A stretch of 64,000 nucleotides of DNA. It comes from Beta vulgaris subsp. vulgaris. Lineage: Eukaryota > Streptophyta > Magnoliopsida > Caryophyllales > Amaranthaceae. The stretch lies in NCBI RefSeq assembly GCF_026745355.1, contig NC_079208.1:20680830-20744829 (forward strand), read 5' to 3'. Of the stretch, positions 47,521 to 58,629 are shown piece after piece; position 1 is the stretch's first letter, and every line of letters begins with the position of its first letter. Made by a program: the position numbers and the translations under genes. A model generated the notes under the pieces. The model was not told the DNA's origin. It did no database searches and was given only the letters and a program-made list of their open reading frames with translations.

Positions 47521-48299
47521 TGCTAAATATTAATTTCAGCTTTTATCTTCATGAGTTGTTGAATGAGAGCGTTCTCTTTGCGAAGAAGCTCTTCAGGAGA
47601 TGAAGATGATTTGGGAAGGTTGACTTGAACTGGCTGAGTCAGTGATGTGAACCTAAAAACACCTTCCAAAGAGTTGGATGATGGTTTTAAACTCAAGAAC
47701 AAGAGCGCTCATAATAAGACTTTGTAACTCACGAATATAGGATAGTGACTAAATCACAAGACAAACTCAATGATTTGGGGTCTTAGGCCAGAGACAAGAC
47801 TCACTCAATCTCCCCTAATCTTATCACTCAAGACACACTCAAATCAATAAGGGTTAGTTTTAAACTTGAGATAAATGCAAAGCACAAAACTATAAACACA
47901 AAGGTTTTTTTTATATCACTCAAAATCTAATTTCCATTGAACATTAGATCTCCTTAAATAGAATTAGGAGCAGCAAAAGAAGCCAAGAGACTTCACAAAA
48001 TCAGTTACAAAAAAAACTTCCAAATGAATTGCGTTTTAGGAGCTAGAAAGGCTCCTTGATTCACGCCTCCTCTTAAAGCTTCAATCATTTTGCTGTTACA
48101 AGCTTTTTTAAGCTGGCAAATGATAATCCTAAAACTAATGCTACACACGCCTACTTGCCTTAGTGTCATAAGTAATCACTAGGCTTTATTTTAAGCTTAA
48201 AAATAAAAACAACAAAAACAAATAGGAACCCAAACAGAACTTGGGCTTCCTTTACATCCTTGCTTGCGACCCAAACAGAACTTGGGCTCTTCAAATGTT
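47521..48299 (-). other. Unassigned stretch in the Tat internal region
   Basis: No convincing frame. AT-rich; it contains two copies of CCAAACAGAACTTGGGCT, near 48230 and 48271. It may be an old insertion or divergent spacer. Confidence 0.4.
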
Positions 48300-48657
48300 G
48301 TATTCCATGTTTTCACGTTAAGGAGGCTTCATGGGTTCCATGGTCAAAGACCTGTTGATGTTAAAGAATGGACTTTGATCAGTTAGCCTTCCAATTTGGG
48401 TAAGCACTTGTACGGATTCCTCCTCATCACTTTTGTACCAAACCATCGCTAAAGTGATGCGATCGATTTGAGGATCAACGATTTCTTCATCGTTGTATAA
48501 TCCCGGAGGTGCAGGGATGCATGTTCCTTAGATGTAGTCACTTTCTATAGCGATATACTCGTCTTCCTCATCACTATCCCAAATACCATTGATATCTGGT
48601 GTCATTACAGCAATAGTGGGGAAAGGATCCCTTATTGGTACGATCAGGCAAGATGGA
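48300..48657 (-). pseudogene. Tat gag-protease linker fragment
   Basis: On the minus strand an acidic frame (DPFPTIAVMTPDINGIWDSD, EEDEYIAIESDYI, IDRITLAMVWYKSDEEESVQ) lies between the gag end and the protease region. No domain recognised. It is cut on its upstream side by the CACTA at 48658. Confidence 0.5.
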
Positions 48658-50254
48658 CACTAGTAGAATAATTGCTTATTGCTGCGGTTTTACTCATACA
48701 CAGCAATATAACACGTGAAAAGAAAAGATAAATATAAAATAAAGATATTGCTGCAGTTTTGACCTAAAATCGCAGCAATATGGTATCAACATGAAAATTT
48801 TTTGAAAAAAAGTTGACTTTTTTACCGAAATATTTTTGCGGTTTTGGTAAAAAAAAACCGCAGCAATATAATAAAATAAAATTAAAAAATAATATTTTAA
48901 TATATTGTTGCGGTTCTTTCAAGGAACCGCAGCAATATCATTTAAAAAATTAAAAGACGTGTTTTTATCACTTAGGGTTTTTTGCTCACCACACGCCTCT
49001 CTCTTCAACCCCTCTCTCTCTCTCACTCTGCTCTCAGAACCGCCAATCTCTTCAACCCCTCTCTCTATCACTCTGCTCTCAACCTTGCATCCTCTCTCAC
49101 TCCTCTATTTTCTCATCTCTCCTCAATAATCTGCACTCAATAATCTGCACGCAATAATCTCCTCTCTCTCTCTCTCTCTCTCACTCCTAATCTGTCGTCA
49201 TTATTCTCCGGCAAGCTTCGTCACTCGTTCCTCACTCTTCGATCCAACACCGGTCGTCGCAACACCGGCACTTCACTTCGTCACTCGTTCCTCACTCTCC
49301 GATCCATATCTCGTTCATTTGCAATTGTGTTTGTTCCTCGCTCCGGCGCTTCCTCCCTCCGGTTCGTTCGCTCGTGGCTCCGATCCTCTTCCTCACTATC
49401 AACACCGGTCGCGAATTTAGATCTGCTTTTTTTTTCCTTTTTTTCATTATTTGTATAATTTATATTTGTAGATTTTGTTTTAGGATTTGTTTGATTTTTA
49501 TAATTTCAACACTTGTATAATTTAGATCTGTAGATTTTGTTTTAGGGTTTCATAACTCTTGTTCTTTAGGTTTCATAGTTCTGTTCATAACAAGTTTAAC
49601 ACTTGTTTTTTTGGTTCTTTTTTTTTTCCTTTTTTTTTCCTTTTTTTTGTTATTTTAGATCTATAAATTTTTGTTTTAAGATTTTTTTTAATTTTCAGTT
49701 TCTTATTTTTTTTAATATATTTATTTTATTATATTTTTAGTAATTAGTCATTGTAACTAAAATTTAAGTTGCCATAAGATTTAATAGAAACTTATTTGAT
49801 AAAATTTAAGTTGTCAATGTTATGCGCCTGCTATGCCGAAAATACTCGGAGACTATGCGAAAATATGTTGTTTTTATAATAGGATTTTTTCATTTTCAAA
49901 TTTAATTGCAAAATGCAAAAAAGAAAAAAAAAATTACCTATACCTGTACATATTGCTATTTATTCATTCTGGTAAAAACCGCAGCAATATGTTATTTATT
50001 TATTATAAAATAGAGTATATTACTGCGGTTTGCCTTAAAAACCGCAGCAATATACTAAAATTTTCTAATATAAAATAAATATATTGTTGCGGTTTTTGCT
50101 AGAAACCGCAGCAATATGTTAAAATATATTGTTGCGGTTTAAAACCGCAGCAATATATTAATTACATATTGATGCCCCCTTAATTGTTGCGCGCCCAAAA
50201 CCGCTGTAATAGGCCACTTAATGACCGCAACAAAAAGCATTTATTCTACTAGTG
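48658..50254. mobile_element. Short non-autonomous CACTA element (hairpin family Y, copy 2)
   Basis: Ends CACTAGTAGAATAATTGC and GCATTTATTCTACTAGTG, target duplication GGA (48655-48657 and 50255-50257). Subterminal TTGCTGCGGTTTT / AAAACCGCAGCAA hairpin pairs at both ends. The interior has a CT-rich stretch (48980-49410) with an internal repeat of CTTCGTCACTCGTTCCTCAC, and T-rich DNA. Same family as 26166-27623 but a different interior; no transposase. Confidence 0.85.
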
Positions 50255-50257
50255 GGA

Positions 50258-51397
50258 TCATGACAGCATTAATGATAGGAGATAACTAGAACTTGGGTTA
50301 GCGGTCTATCTTGATTATTAGGCTTCTTCCCCGCAAGAGGAATGGGGATTCTACCTTGATCAATTATATTGAATGGTGTGCTTCAGTTGGTAGCAGTTCT
50401 CTGTTTTGTAACTATTCCCTCTATGGTACTTGCAGTAAGCATTCTTGTCCCTATTTGGCTTTTTCCTACTTTCTTCCGGATCGGGAGTTGATCCAATGGG
50501 AAACAAAGCGCCCTTTGAATCGAGACGGTCAAAAGCGGTGGCATACGACATGCCTATTGGAGTGAATGTCCTCCTCCTGAATTTCCTCTGGAAGGGTTTT
50601 GGGTGCCTCAAGAAGGTTCACCTATCCACCTTTAGAAGTGGATCTGTAATCATTCTTCTTGTTCTTGTTGTTTTCCTTATAACAATTGTCAGCATATTGG
50701 GCATTTTTCAACAAGTCATCTTCGATTTGCACACCTATGTCGCATAGCTTAGTGAAATTCTCGAAACCTAAATACTTTAGATGAGTTTTGTACTTAGGCA
50801 ACAAGTTATTGACGAAGATACGGACGAGGTCCTTGTTGGCAGGTTTGGAGATCATGTAAGCAGACTTTTCCCTCCACCCATTAAGGTAGGTGGTAAAGCC
50901 TTCATTGTTATCCTGGTTCAGTACTTCCAATTCCCTTAGTGAGGTTTTGATTATAGTGTTATGTTCATACTGCTTCATGAATTCTCTAGTGATATCAACC
51001 CATGTTTCAATATGTTTGGGGTCCATGGAGTAGAATCAGTTTTGAGATGCAGGGTCCAACGACATCGGGAATACTGTTGGATAAAGTTCAGGGTCCATAG
51101 ATTTTATTATCATAGTGGCCCTGAAGTTCCTCAAGTGGTACTTGGATTGTCAATAGGTTTGAACTTAGGTCAGTCACTCGTAAAAAAAATTTCAAGCAGC
51201 TTTCCCTTGAATTTCTTGTTCTCATCCAAATCGAAGTAGGACTCCTTATTGATAACTTTTTTGACAACGTTTTCCATTTTTTTAGTGAATACAACATTTT
51301 CACCACTTTCAACTTGGTGCGGATGGAGAATGACCTCGTCCAAGTTCTTAACAATTCGTTCAATGACATTGGCTAGGTCAGTCATTTCATCACCCAT
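50258..51397 (-). pseudogene. Tat gag
   Basis: Start MGDEMTDLANVIERIVKNLD at 51397, a frame change near 51170, then the Gag core ETWVDITREFMKQYEHNTII, TTYLNGWREKSAYMI and FVNNLLPKYKTHL (51026-50622), and the C-terminal part FTPIGMSYATAFDRL with CKYHRGNSYKTENCYQLKH (50611-50360), the zinc-like element of Tat Gag. LIDQGRIPIPLAGKK follows. It is cut at 50257 by the CACTA. Mostly open but split in three frames. Confidence 0.8.
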
Positions 51398-51984
51398 GTA
51401 GCTTCAACAATTAACCGTGTTTCAGCTTTGAACAGATCGAGACTTTCGCGCACGTGAACGAGCTATTGTATGTTTTCTCGATTACTCTGTTTAATAAGGA
51501 CACATTGATTTACGACTCACTCCAAAAATGGATAGGTAAGAAATGAATAAAATGAAGGATAAAATGTTTTCAACATAGAATTTTTCTCAAAGATCTTTTT
51601 AAATTGTTCAAAACTTTTGCCAAAAGGAGAAGATATTTATAGAAAGGAATCTATTTTGTGGAGGGAAATGGATTTTGTGGGAAGTTTACAAAAGGGAATT
51701 TATTTTATGGACGGAAATGTATAATGATATTTTGGGGTATGGATTTTCAACCATTATGTGGTGATGTTTATGTGATAATGTATGGAAAGATGATTTGACA
51801 AGAGTCTTTCACTAATCAAAATGAAGTCGTAAAATAGGAAAGATGAGTTCATGTAAAAAAAAATAGATGAGATAAGTTGTTGGGTGGATAGGAATATCCG
51901 ACTTTCTCTATAAAAAAAAAAAAGGAAAATCCAAAACATGACTATTCACCTAGATGAGACCTAAGGACAATGGAACTCTATAAC
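51398..51984 (-). other. Tat 5' leader, part next to gag
   Basis: Non-coding A/T-rich leader with short direct repeats (GGAAATGGATTTTGTGG and variants near 51660-51720). It is interrupted by NA-2 and continues at 54319. Confidence 0.55.
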
Positions 51985-52595
51985 TGATATGAAAGAGAAG
52001 TAGTTATATAGAGTTCTAGTTCTGTTAGGATTCTATGTAAATTAGGAGTTTTATTTTAATTAAGTATTTAAGTGATAAAAGAATCCTATTATACTTAGGA
52101 GTCTAATTCCTTATCATTGAGTCTAAGTAGGAGTCTTATTTTACTAATTATATTAGGAATAGGCGTGTGATAAGTATAGGTTATTATTTGTCTTTATCCT
52201 TAAGATAAAGATAGATAAGTTTATTAGTTGTTATCTTTAAGATTTACTAGTCATAATAGATTTAGGAAATCTTGTACTATATATATGGGATTTTCGGCCA
52301 TTAATAATAGATTAACAGATTGATGAGATTAGAGTTTTAATTTTCTTTGTGAAAATTTTCGGACTTCTTTGTGATTTCCAAACCTTGAATCAATTACTTT
52401 GTTTTTGAGATTTAAGATTGATTGCTTAATTACTTTGTGTTTGAGAGTGAATCAAGACCCAATTCGTGACTTACTTTGTGTTTGATCGAATTGTTCTATC
52501 CTTAATACTTAAAGAAACCCTTAAAGATCCAGTCTTTCTTTCAAGATTCTTAGATTTCCATAAAACTCGACTAAAGTACATACACATTCATATCA
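51985..52595 (+). repeat. NA-2 5' LTR
   Basis: TGATATGAAAG to ATTCATATCA. TATA region CTTGTACTATATATATGGG near 52273. Confidence 0.85.
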
Positions 52596-52598
52596 AAG

Positions 52599-52610
52599 TG
52601 GTATCAGAGC
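52599..52610 (+). other. NA-2 primer binding site (tRNA-Met type)
   Basis: TGGTATCAGAGC three bases after the LTR end. Confidence 0.85.
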
Positions 52611-53044
52611 TGGTCGAAAAAAAAATCAAAAAACTTGCAGGTTGTTTGTCCATATTCAAACAGTTTCCAGGTGCGTTTTGTTTTTTTTTGTTCTCCTAGT
52701 TGGAAGCGAATTTTTGGGTGATTCTTAAGCCTAAACTGGACTACTACATGTCTAGTTTACTGTCCTAAAATTTCGTGGGAATTGAAGATTGTTTCGTATA
52801 GTTTCGGGACGGTTTTTGTTCATTGGTCTGTTTTCGATTGAATCTGGCACGGTTGTGATAAATTGGTAGTTGTGGTTGATATACTTGGAGTTTTTGAGTG
52901 AAATTTTGGTCGAGTGCTAAAAACATATAGGAATAGAGGCTGACAAGATTTCATTGAATTTGGAGTTATATTTCTTGAATTTTCGATTTTTAAGTTGCAT
53001 GGGTATTCTGGACAGTTTTTGATGGACTATTTTGACACAAAATT
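52611..53044 (+). other. NA-2 leader
   Basis: Non-coding; the stretch 52730-52774 aligns with 3548-3592 in the NA-1 leader. Confidence 0.55.
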
Positions 53045-53665
53045 ATGGATGATTGGTATAGAAATATTAAAGCCATTAATAAACTTAGTCTTGAAGAGTC
53101 TATTGATATTTTAGTATACCTCTTGACTTATTCTAAACTAACAAAGACGGAAAGAGTCATTTATGAAAATGAATTGGCTATTCGAAGGCATGTCCAAGGA
53201 ATCGAAGCAAGAAAAAAGGAACTTGAGAGGCAACAAAAGGAAGAATATGCCTTATTCTTTGCACAATTTCTTGAAGAAGAGAAGGTATCTTTGGAGGATT
53301 CGGTTCCTATAGTTCCTTCTTCGGCTCAACTTACCTTACAGCTTGAATCTTTGAATTGTCCTACTCCCCAAGATCCATCCTTTGACATTCAAGAAGATTT
53401 ACCAATTGCACCGTTGGTTTTTACCACCACTAAAGGTCTGATCGTTGCTGCCCCATGTACACCTATTGATACCCCAGGTACACCCAAGGCGCCAAAGACG
53501 TGTAGGATACCACCATATGCCACTATTAAAACGGATTTTTGTTGTCCTACGGTAAATATTGGTAATCCAAGTCACACAATCTCGTGTACGCTCTTATTGT
53601 TTGCCAGTCGTGATCTTGTTTTAATGGATCATGGATTTCGCGCATGGATGATTGCTTGGCTATGA
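53045..53665 (+). CDS. NA-2 ORF, unknown retroelement protein (TDFCC / GFRAWMIAWL family)
   Basis: An unbroken frame of 206 codons, the only one in NA-2. Function unknown. Seen: residues about 1-60 helical, with YENELAIRRHVQGIEARKKE; a strong coiled coil (KKELERQQKEEYALFFAQFL); a block EEEKVSLEDS near residue 80; a proline-rich middle (PIDTPGTPKAPK); and a C-terminal domain PYATIKTDFCC, 29 residues, GFRAWMIAWL, stop. After the stop the codons CAAAACTTGAGGACAAGTTT still match the extra NA-1 tail (Q-x-LR-x-SF). The blocks match the NA-1 ORF (3846-4526) in order and in the exact 29-residue spacing. The start is the first ATG after the leader. No Gag zinc knuckle or enzyme motif is present. Conservation between two elements with different LTRs argues the protein or its RNA is useful to the element. 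It could be a structural or accessory protein; this is an inference. Confidence 0.6.
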   Translation: MDDWYRNIKAINKLSLEESIDILVYLLTYSKLTKTERVIYENELAIRRHVQGIEARKKELERQQKEEYALFFAQFLEEEKVSLEDSVPIVPSSAQLTLQLESLNCPTPQDPSFDIQEDLPIAPLVFTTTKGLIVAAPCTPIDTPGTPKAPKTCRIPPYATIKTDFCCPTVNIGNPSHTISCTLLLFASRDLVLMDHGFRAWMIAWL

Positions 53666-53690
53666 CAAAACTTGAGGACAAGTTTTTTTC

Positions 53691-53703
53691 AAGAAGGGGA
53701 GTT
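53691..53703 (+). other. NA-2 polypurine tract
   Basis: AAGAAGGGGAGTT directly before TGATATG; almost the same as in NA-1 (AAGAAGGGGAGAA). Confidence 0.8.
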
Positions 53704-54313
53704 TGATATGAAAGAGAAGTAGTTATATAGAGTTCTAGTTCTGTTAGGATTCTATGTAAATTAGGAGTTTTATTTTAATTAAGTATTTAGTGATAAAGGA
53801 ATCCTATTATACTTAGGAGTCTAATTCCTTATCATTGAGTCTAAGTAGGAGTCTTATTTTACTAATTATATTAGGAATAGGCGTGTGATAAGTATAGGTT
53901 ATTATTTGTCTTTATCCTTAAGATAAAGATAGATAAGTTTATTAGTTGTTATCTTTAAGATTTACTAGTCATAATAGATTTAGGAAATCTTGTACTATAT
54001 ATATGGGATTTTCGGCCATTAATAATAGATTAACAGATTGATGAGATTAGAGTTTTAATTTTCTTTGTGAAAATTTTCGGACTTCTTTGTGATTTCCAAA
54101 CCTTGAATCAATTACTTTGTGTTTGAGATTTAAGATTGATTGCTTAATTACTTTGTGTTTGAGAGTGAATCAAGACCCAATTCGTGACTTACTTTGTGTT
54201 TGATCGAATTGTTCTATCCTTAATACTTAAAGAAACCCTTAAAGATCCAGTCTTTCTTTCAAGATTCTTAGATTTCCATAAAACTCGACTAAAGTACATA
54301 CACATTCATATCA
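53704..54313 (+). repeat. NA-2 3' LTR
   Basis: 610 bases, nearly identical to the 5' LTR. Confidence 0.85.
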
Positions 54314-54318
54314 ATAAC

Positions 54319-55400
54319 AAAAAGGAAGATTCTCTTTTTTTAGGTGAAGTTAGACGCAAGACATTCTAAACAGTCAACGACTCTAATGCATGCAGGCAAG
54401 AATATTATACAAGAACTAATCATCACATTGCCTAAAGTGACGGAAAAAGCGAGATGCACAACAGCACGCCACGTAGCAACCCTGCGTGTGGCGCAGTGTG
54501 ATGCGTCTGGCGCGACACTAATGCATCAGGCGCATCCTCATGCGTCTAGCATACTGATCCTACACACGTTTTCATGAAAATTCAGGCGATGTTTTGACAA
54601 ATTTGGCATAATTTTAGGACGCGAAGACCGACGCACTAATCATATCGAATTGGACAGACTAAAATTTGTCGCGAAGTGTGTTATTTTTAGGCTCAAACAA
54701 AGATCAAAAGACCAATAAGCACAGGACGAATAGACTGTGTGTCAGGCTATGCATCTGGCGCAGGGACGTCGCGCCAAGAGCAACTTAATGCGTGTGGCGC
54801 AATGTTTTGTGACATGCATAATGGTAAATTGACGAATATTTAAGCGAAAATGACGAGCAGTTTTTTAGATGCGATTTGCATTGTTTTTAGGCGCAAAACA
54901 TATCAACATGTTAATAAAATATGAGCATGCGAAAATTGCAATCACACATAAATGTCATGTAGCATAGATGCAAAAGTTCTTAACCTAAATTCCAGCTCTA
55001 TATTCAACTATTGGTCAGGTTTAGGTGAAGAGTGAAAGGGTCCATGACTAAGAAATTGATCCCACGCGTCGTACCCATGCTTAAAGAGGTGACCACGTGT
55101 AAGACGCGTTAATGTTCTCAAGTTAGGAACAAGAGAACAATACCGTGGTTGGGTATGTTTGCTTATAACTAAGATCCAACATTATCGCTCTGGAAGCTTT
55201 TTAGAAGGACAAAGCGCAAACCCTCGGGGGCGACCTCACACATAAAACATGTGCTAAATGAGGCAAGGTAGATTGTCCTTATAGTGGCTGAGCAAAAGCC
55301 ATGCATATGCAAAATAGTATATTATTCTAAGGCATAAAAGACGAATGAATGGTATTTTTCAAGTTTCACCCACTCATTTAAGAAAATAATTTTTTAAAAT
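54319..55400 (-). other. Tat 5' leader, part next to the LTR, with GCGTCTGGCGCA repeats
   Basis: Non-coding. Between 54450 and 54800 the motif TGCGTSTGGCGCA and relatives occur about six times, irregularly spaced. A GC-rich patch with the same word is found in the LTR (56340-56640) and in the 3' part of the element near 25255-25320. Confidence 0.6.
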
Positions 55401-55420
55401 CCCCCCCAGTGGAGTCGCCA
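55401..55420 (-). other. Tat primer binding site (tRNA-Arg type)
   Basis: On the minus strand TGGCGACTCCACTGGGGGGG lies three bases after an LTR end ...GCCTACA. As I recall the family, this site type is used by Ogre and related Tat elements. Confidence 0.7.
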
Positions 55421-55423
55421 AAT

Positions 55424-56843
55424 TGTAGGCATGATTTTTAATTCATATAAGCATGCACGCGGTGTGAGCACGTTTGTTTGACTACCCCCTTGTTAAGGTT
55501 TTATTTGAAATTCTTTTTGATGTCGTCAATAATTATTTGAAAGAAGAATCATAAACCTAATTGGACATTGAAATGGTAGGGAAATATTAGGGTCTTATCC
55601 AATATAGATTTCCCCATCATGATGACTCCATAGATGATCAAGAACCAAAAATAAGTTTGGGTGAGGGTAGAATACTTCGGAAACTATATTGCCCATTCCT
55701 CGCCTCTACTAAATATCGATTTATTACAGATTTTTATGCAAAAGAATACTCATGTAATTTTTCAATACACCCTAAAAATACTTAGTCTAGGTTGGTTCAA
55801 GAAATACATAAAAAAGACTAATTTTTAGTAGCAAGTTATTATGCAATCATATTACAAGGTTCCTAACAGGTTGTCCAAATTATCTGAATTAGTTAGAACA
55901 ATTCTTTAGGTCTTATATTAGCAATAATAACATGTGGGTGAAAAATATCATGCATAGAACAAATAAGGAAATCAGAAATATTATATACAAGAATAATAAA
56001 AAGTTTAGAATTTACAAACAATCACGATTATCAATTAAAGATCTACATCATGACAAAAAACTATTAGTATCTTTAATACAATAAATATAATTGATTATTC
56101 AAGGATCCTATGGATTATACCTATGCGGTTTAGATCGAAGAGCGTAACGACCTTCAAGCGGAGTAATCGTGGAACCAGGAACGTAGTATGATTAGGAATT
56201 GAAATTGGTTTGAAAAGGTTGAAGTATTTTTAGATTCGTAATAGTATTCGTAAGTGTACGTATTGATTTTGTGTTCGTAAAATAATAATGAAAAGTCGTG
56301 TTTGATTCAAGAAATCAACCCGTATTTATATATAGGTAAAAGAAATCTGTGTTGCGTGCGAATCCTGTGGCAAGCGCAGTCCCACGTGGCAGGCGCAATG
56401 ACACGTGTCAAGTTGGCGCGCCTGACGTAGTTTATCAAATTAGATGCGAACATTTGTAAATGAGTTTTTGAAAAAAAAAAGAAAAATAGCCTGAGTCTCA
56501 CACAGGATTTGTGTTAGACGCAGGATTCTGTGTGAGTCACAAGTCCATGTGTCAGGAACTCGTTGGCGCGCCTGACGCAATCTGGCCAATGAGCGGACGC
56601 ACGTGGCGTGCTGAGCGTAGCTGCCATATCCGGCGCATATTCCATCATATTTATTTTTCATTCTACATGTGCTTTGGAGATGCTATTTTTGTCCTAAAAA
56701 TTCGGGGATTGAATTTTACGAGATGCAAAATCTGATTTATGCTCAAAGTGACTAAAGATAATAAAAGCATTTACGGATTTTATTTATAATTCATTATCAT
56801 GGATAATTAATTGGGATTTAGAATATTATTTCAAAACACAACA
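55424..56843 (-). repeat. Tat 5' LTR
   Basis: On the minus strand it ends ...CATGCCTACA at 55424. The start is probably TGTTGTGTTTTG at 56843, which mirrors the TGT...ACA ends but is not confirmed by a second copy. A TATA box TATATATAAATACG lies at 56321-56334 (minus). Upstream of it are GCGCCTGACGCA-type repeats. Confidence 0.55.
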
Positions 56844-56890
56844 TGGCCTGGTCATCAGGACTGCTCTTCCCTTAGGCCGCAGTATATTTT

Positions 56891-57585
56891 ATCATTGGAC
56901 CCTTAAATAGGGAGAAAATATTATAGGTATACACCTTTCCCTAGGCACTAAGAATTTGGGTGGAAGGAGATAACCTCTCTGTTATCAATTCTATTAAAAA
57001 TTGTGAAAAATTTATTGGACTATTGATGCTCTTAGTGTTGATGCAGCTGAAGACTTGAAGAAAATTGAAGAAATTTGAGATGGTCCAGGTAGACCATGTT
57101 ATTAAAGAAGCGAACTGGGCGGCTGATTGGATGGCTCATCGAGGGCATCTAACTTCTAATTTGTCCTACTGGTTAGATTCTCCTGTCGTTCCTTTTGTTT
57201 TAACCATCCAAAAGGATGCTTTAGGGAGTTTTATCATTGGACCCTCAAATAGGGAGAAAAGATTATAGGTCTACACCTTTCTCTAGGCACTAAGAATTTG
57301 GGTGGAAGGCGATAACCTCTCTGTTTTCAATTAAAAATTGTGAAAAATTTCTTGGACTATTGATGCTCTTATTGTTGATGCAGCTGAAGACTTGAAGAAA
57401 TTTGAGATGGTCCAGGTAGACCATGTTATTAAAGAAGCGAATTGGGCGGCTGATTGGATGGCTCATCGAGGGCATCTAACTTCTAATTTGTCCTACTGGT
57501 TTGATTCTCCTATCGTTCCTTTTGTTCTGATCATCCAAAAGGATGCTTTAGGGTGGCCCTTTTCTTGGGATTCCCCTTAGTTTTT
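56891..57585 (+). pseudogene. LINE RNase H tail, duplicated in tandem
   Basis: Two direct copies, 56891-57232 and 57233-about 57553, of a segment encoding the end of a plant LINE RNase H: VEGDNLSV, then FEMVQVDHVIKEANWAADWM, AHRGHLTSN and a short tail. Copy 2 lacks about 18 bases and has a few substitutions. The reading frame is broken inside each copy. It is separate from the LINE at 58630-62000 but related to it. Confidence 0.75.
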
Positions 57586-57590
57586 CTCCC

Positions 57591-58629
57591 CTTTTTTAAA
57601 AAAAAAATAGCTTATCGGCTTACATTGACACATTTATTTAGTTCAATAAGTACCCATAATAACTGAAGTAGATGTTTAAAGTTGATGAATATAACCTAAT
57701 GATGATTAACTTTTATATGGATTTCTTATATCTTTAATTAGCATATCAATTTATATTAATGCATTTGTCGATATACTTTTGTTAAGTATAATTCACACCT
57801 GAAATTATCTTAAACTTAATCTAAATCAATGTGACCATCTATAAATTACATATTTACCGATATGACTTTCGTACACGTTTTCAAGAAGAATAACCGGCAC
57901 ATTTTTTTGTCAAGAGCTTAAATTAATTTATCATTATCATCATCAAGTTTGTTATAATATTGCAATTATATATTAGCATTTTTTCTACTATTATTGTTAG
58001 TATTTGTAGTATTACAATTATTGTTAGTATTCTCTTTGTTATTTGTATTATTATTGTTATTGTTAGCATTGTCACTACTAGTGTTATTATTTGTATCATT
58101 ATTGTTATTGTTAGCATTGTTACTATTAGTGTTATTATTTCTATCATTATTTTTATTATCGCTTTATGTTTATTATTATTATTATAACCATCATCATCAT
58201 AACTATTTAATTATATATCAATCATAATGCTTATAATAATAGAGTCATTTATATAAACCTGAGAATTAATCGTATACCTGTTATTATCGTCATTAATTGA
58301 ATATAATATTATAACATATTAAGAGTCATTCTACTCATTTATATATTAGAGTGGTTTTACGCAGTTTACTAATGAATACTCGAAACATTGCGCAGTTGAC
58401 TAGTCCAAACACGTATGTAGTGGAATAAGAGAATACACTAAACATCACGGCAAAAATTGTAGTAGTTTTATTAGTATTTCGTTATCATCTATATATTTCT
58501 CAAATATCAATTCTACTTGCCTGTAAAAGGTGGGTTCATGTAAAACTTCTTACACCAACTCCAATTCTCTTTCTTCATTCTATTATTACTACTAGTAATA
58601 ACTTCTCTGAAAATTCGTTAGTACTAAAA
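57591..58629. other. AT-rich region with (TTATTG)n-type low complexity
   Basis: 57955-58205 is a T-rich array of TTATTATTGTTATTGTTAGxATTG units. Long open frames on both strands here (57923-58227) come from the simple repeat. Nothing else is recognised. Confidence 0.7.

Larger units (their letters stand above)
51985..54313 (+). mobile_element. NA-2, recent non-autonomous LTR retrotransposon
   Basis: Complete 2329-base element: LTRs 51985-52595 and 53704-54313, primer site, leader, one ORF (53045-53665), purine tract. Perfect target duplication ATAAC (51980-51984 and 54314-54318). Comparing the two LTRs by eye gives about two substitutions and one indel in 610 bases, so the insertion is recent. 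It carries no recognisable gag, protease, RT or integrase and must use another element's enzymes. Its LTR is related to element E but not to NA-1. Confidence 0.85.
25251..56843 (-). mobile_element. Tat/Ogre-type Ty3/gypsy element, heavily interrupted
   Basis: Read from right to left: LTR 55424-56843, tRNA-Arg-type primer site, leader, gag (51397-50258), gag-protease linker, protease, RT, RNase H, a second (archaeal-type) RNase H, integrase (ending near 25520), 3' leader. Two RNase H domains in this order are the hallmark of the Tat lineage including Ogre. The element is split by CACTA elements at 26166-27623 and 48658-50254, SIRE-2 at 34650-45138 and NA-2 at 51985-54313. The part 29194-33985 is probably an assembly duplicate. 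The matching 3' LTR was not found to the left of 25251. All coding parts are broken. Confidence 0.75.

Noticed and set aside
50445..50747. 100-codon plus-strand frame with a hydrophobic end
   Set aside because: Antisense to the Tat gag, which has clear family motifs on the minus strand.
57923..58227. Hydrophobic frames that look like membrane proteins
   Set aside because: Produced by a TTATTG-type simple repeat.
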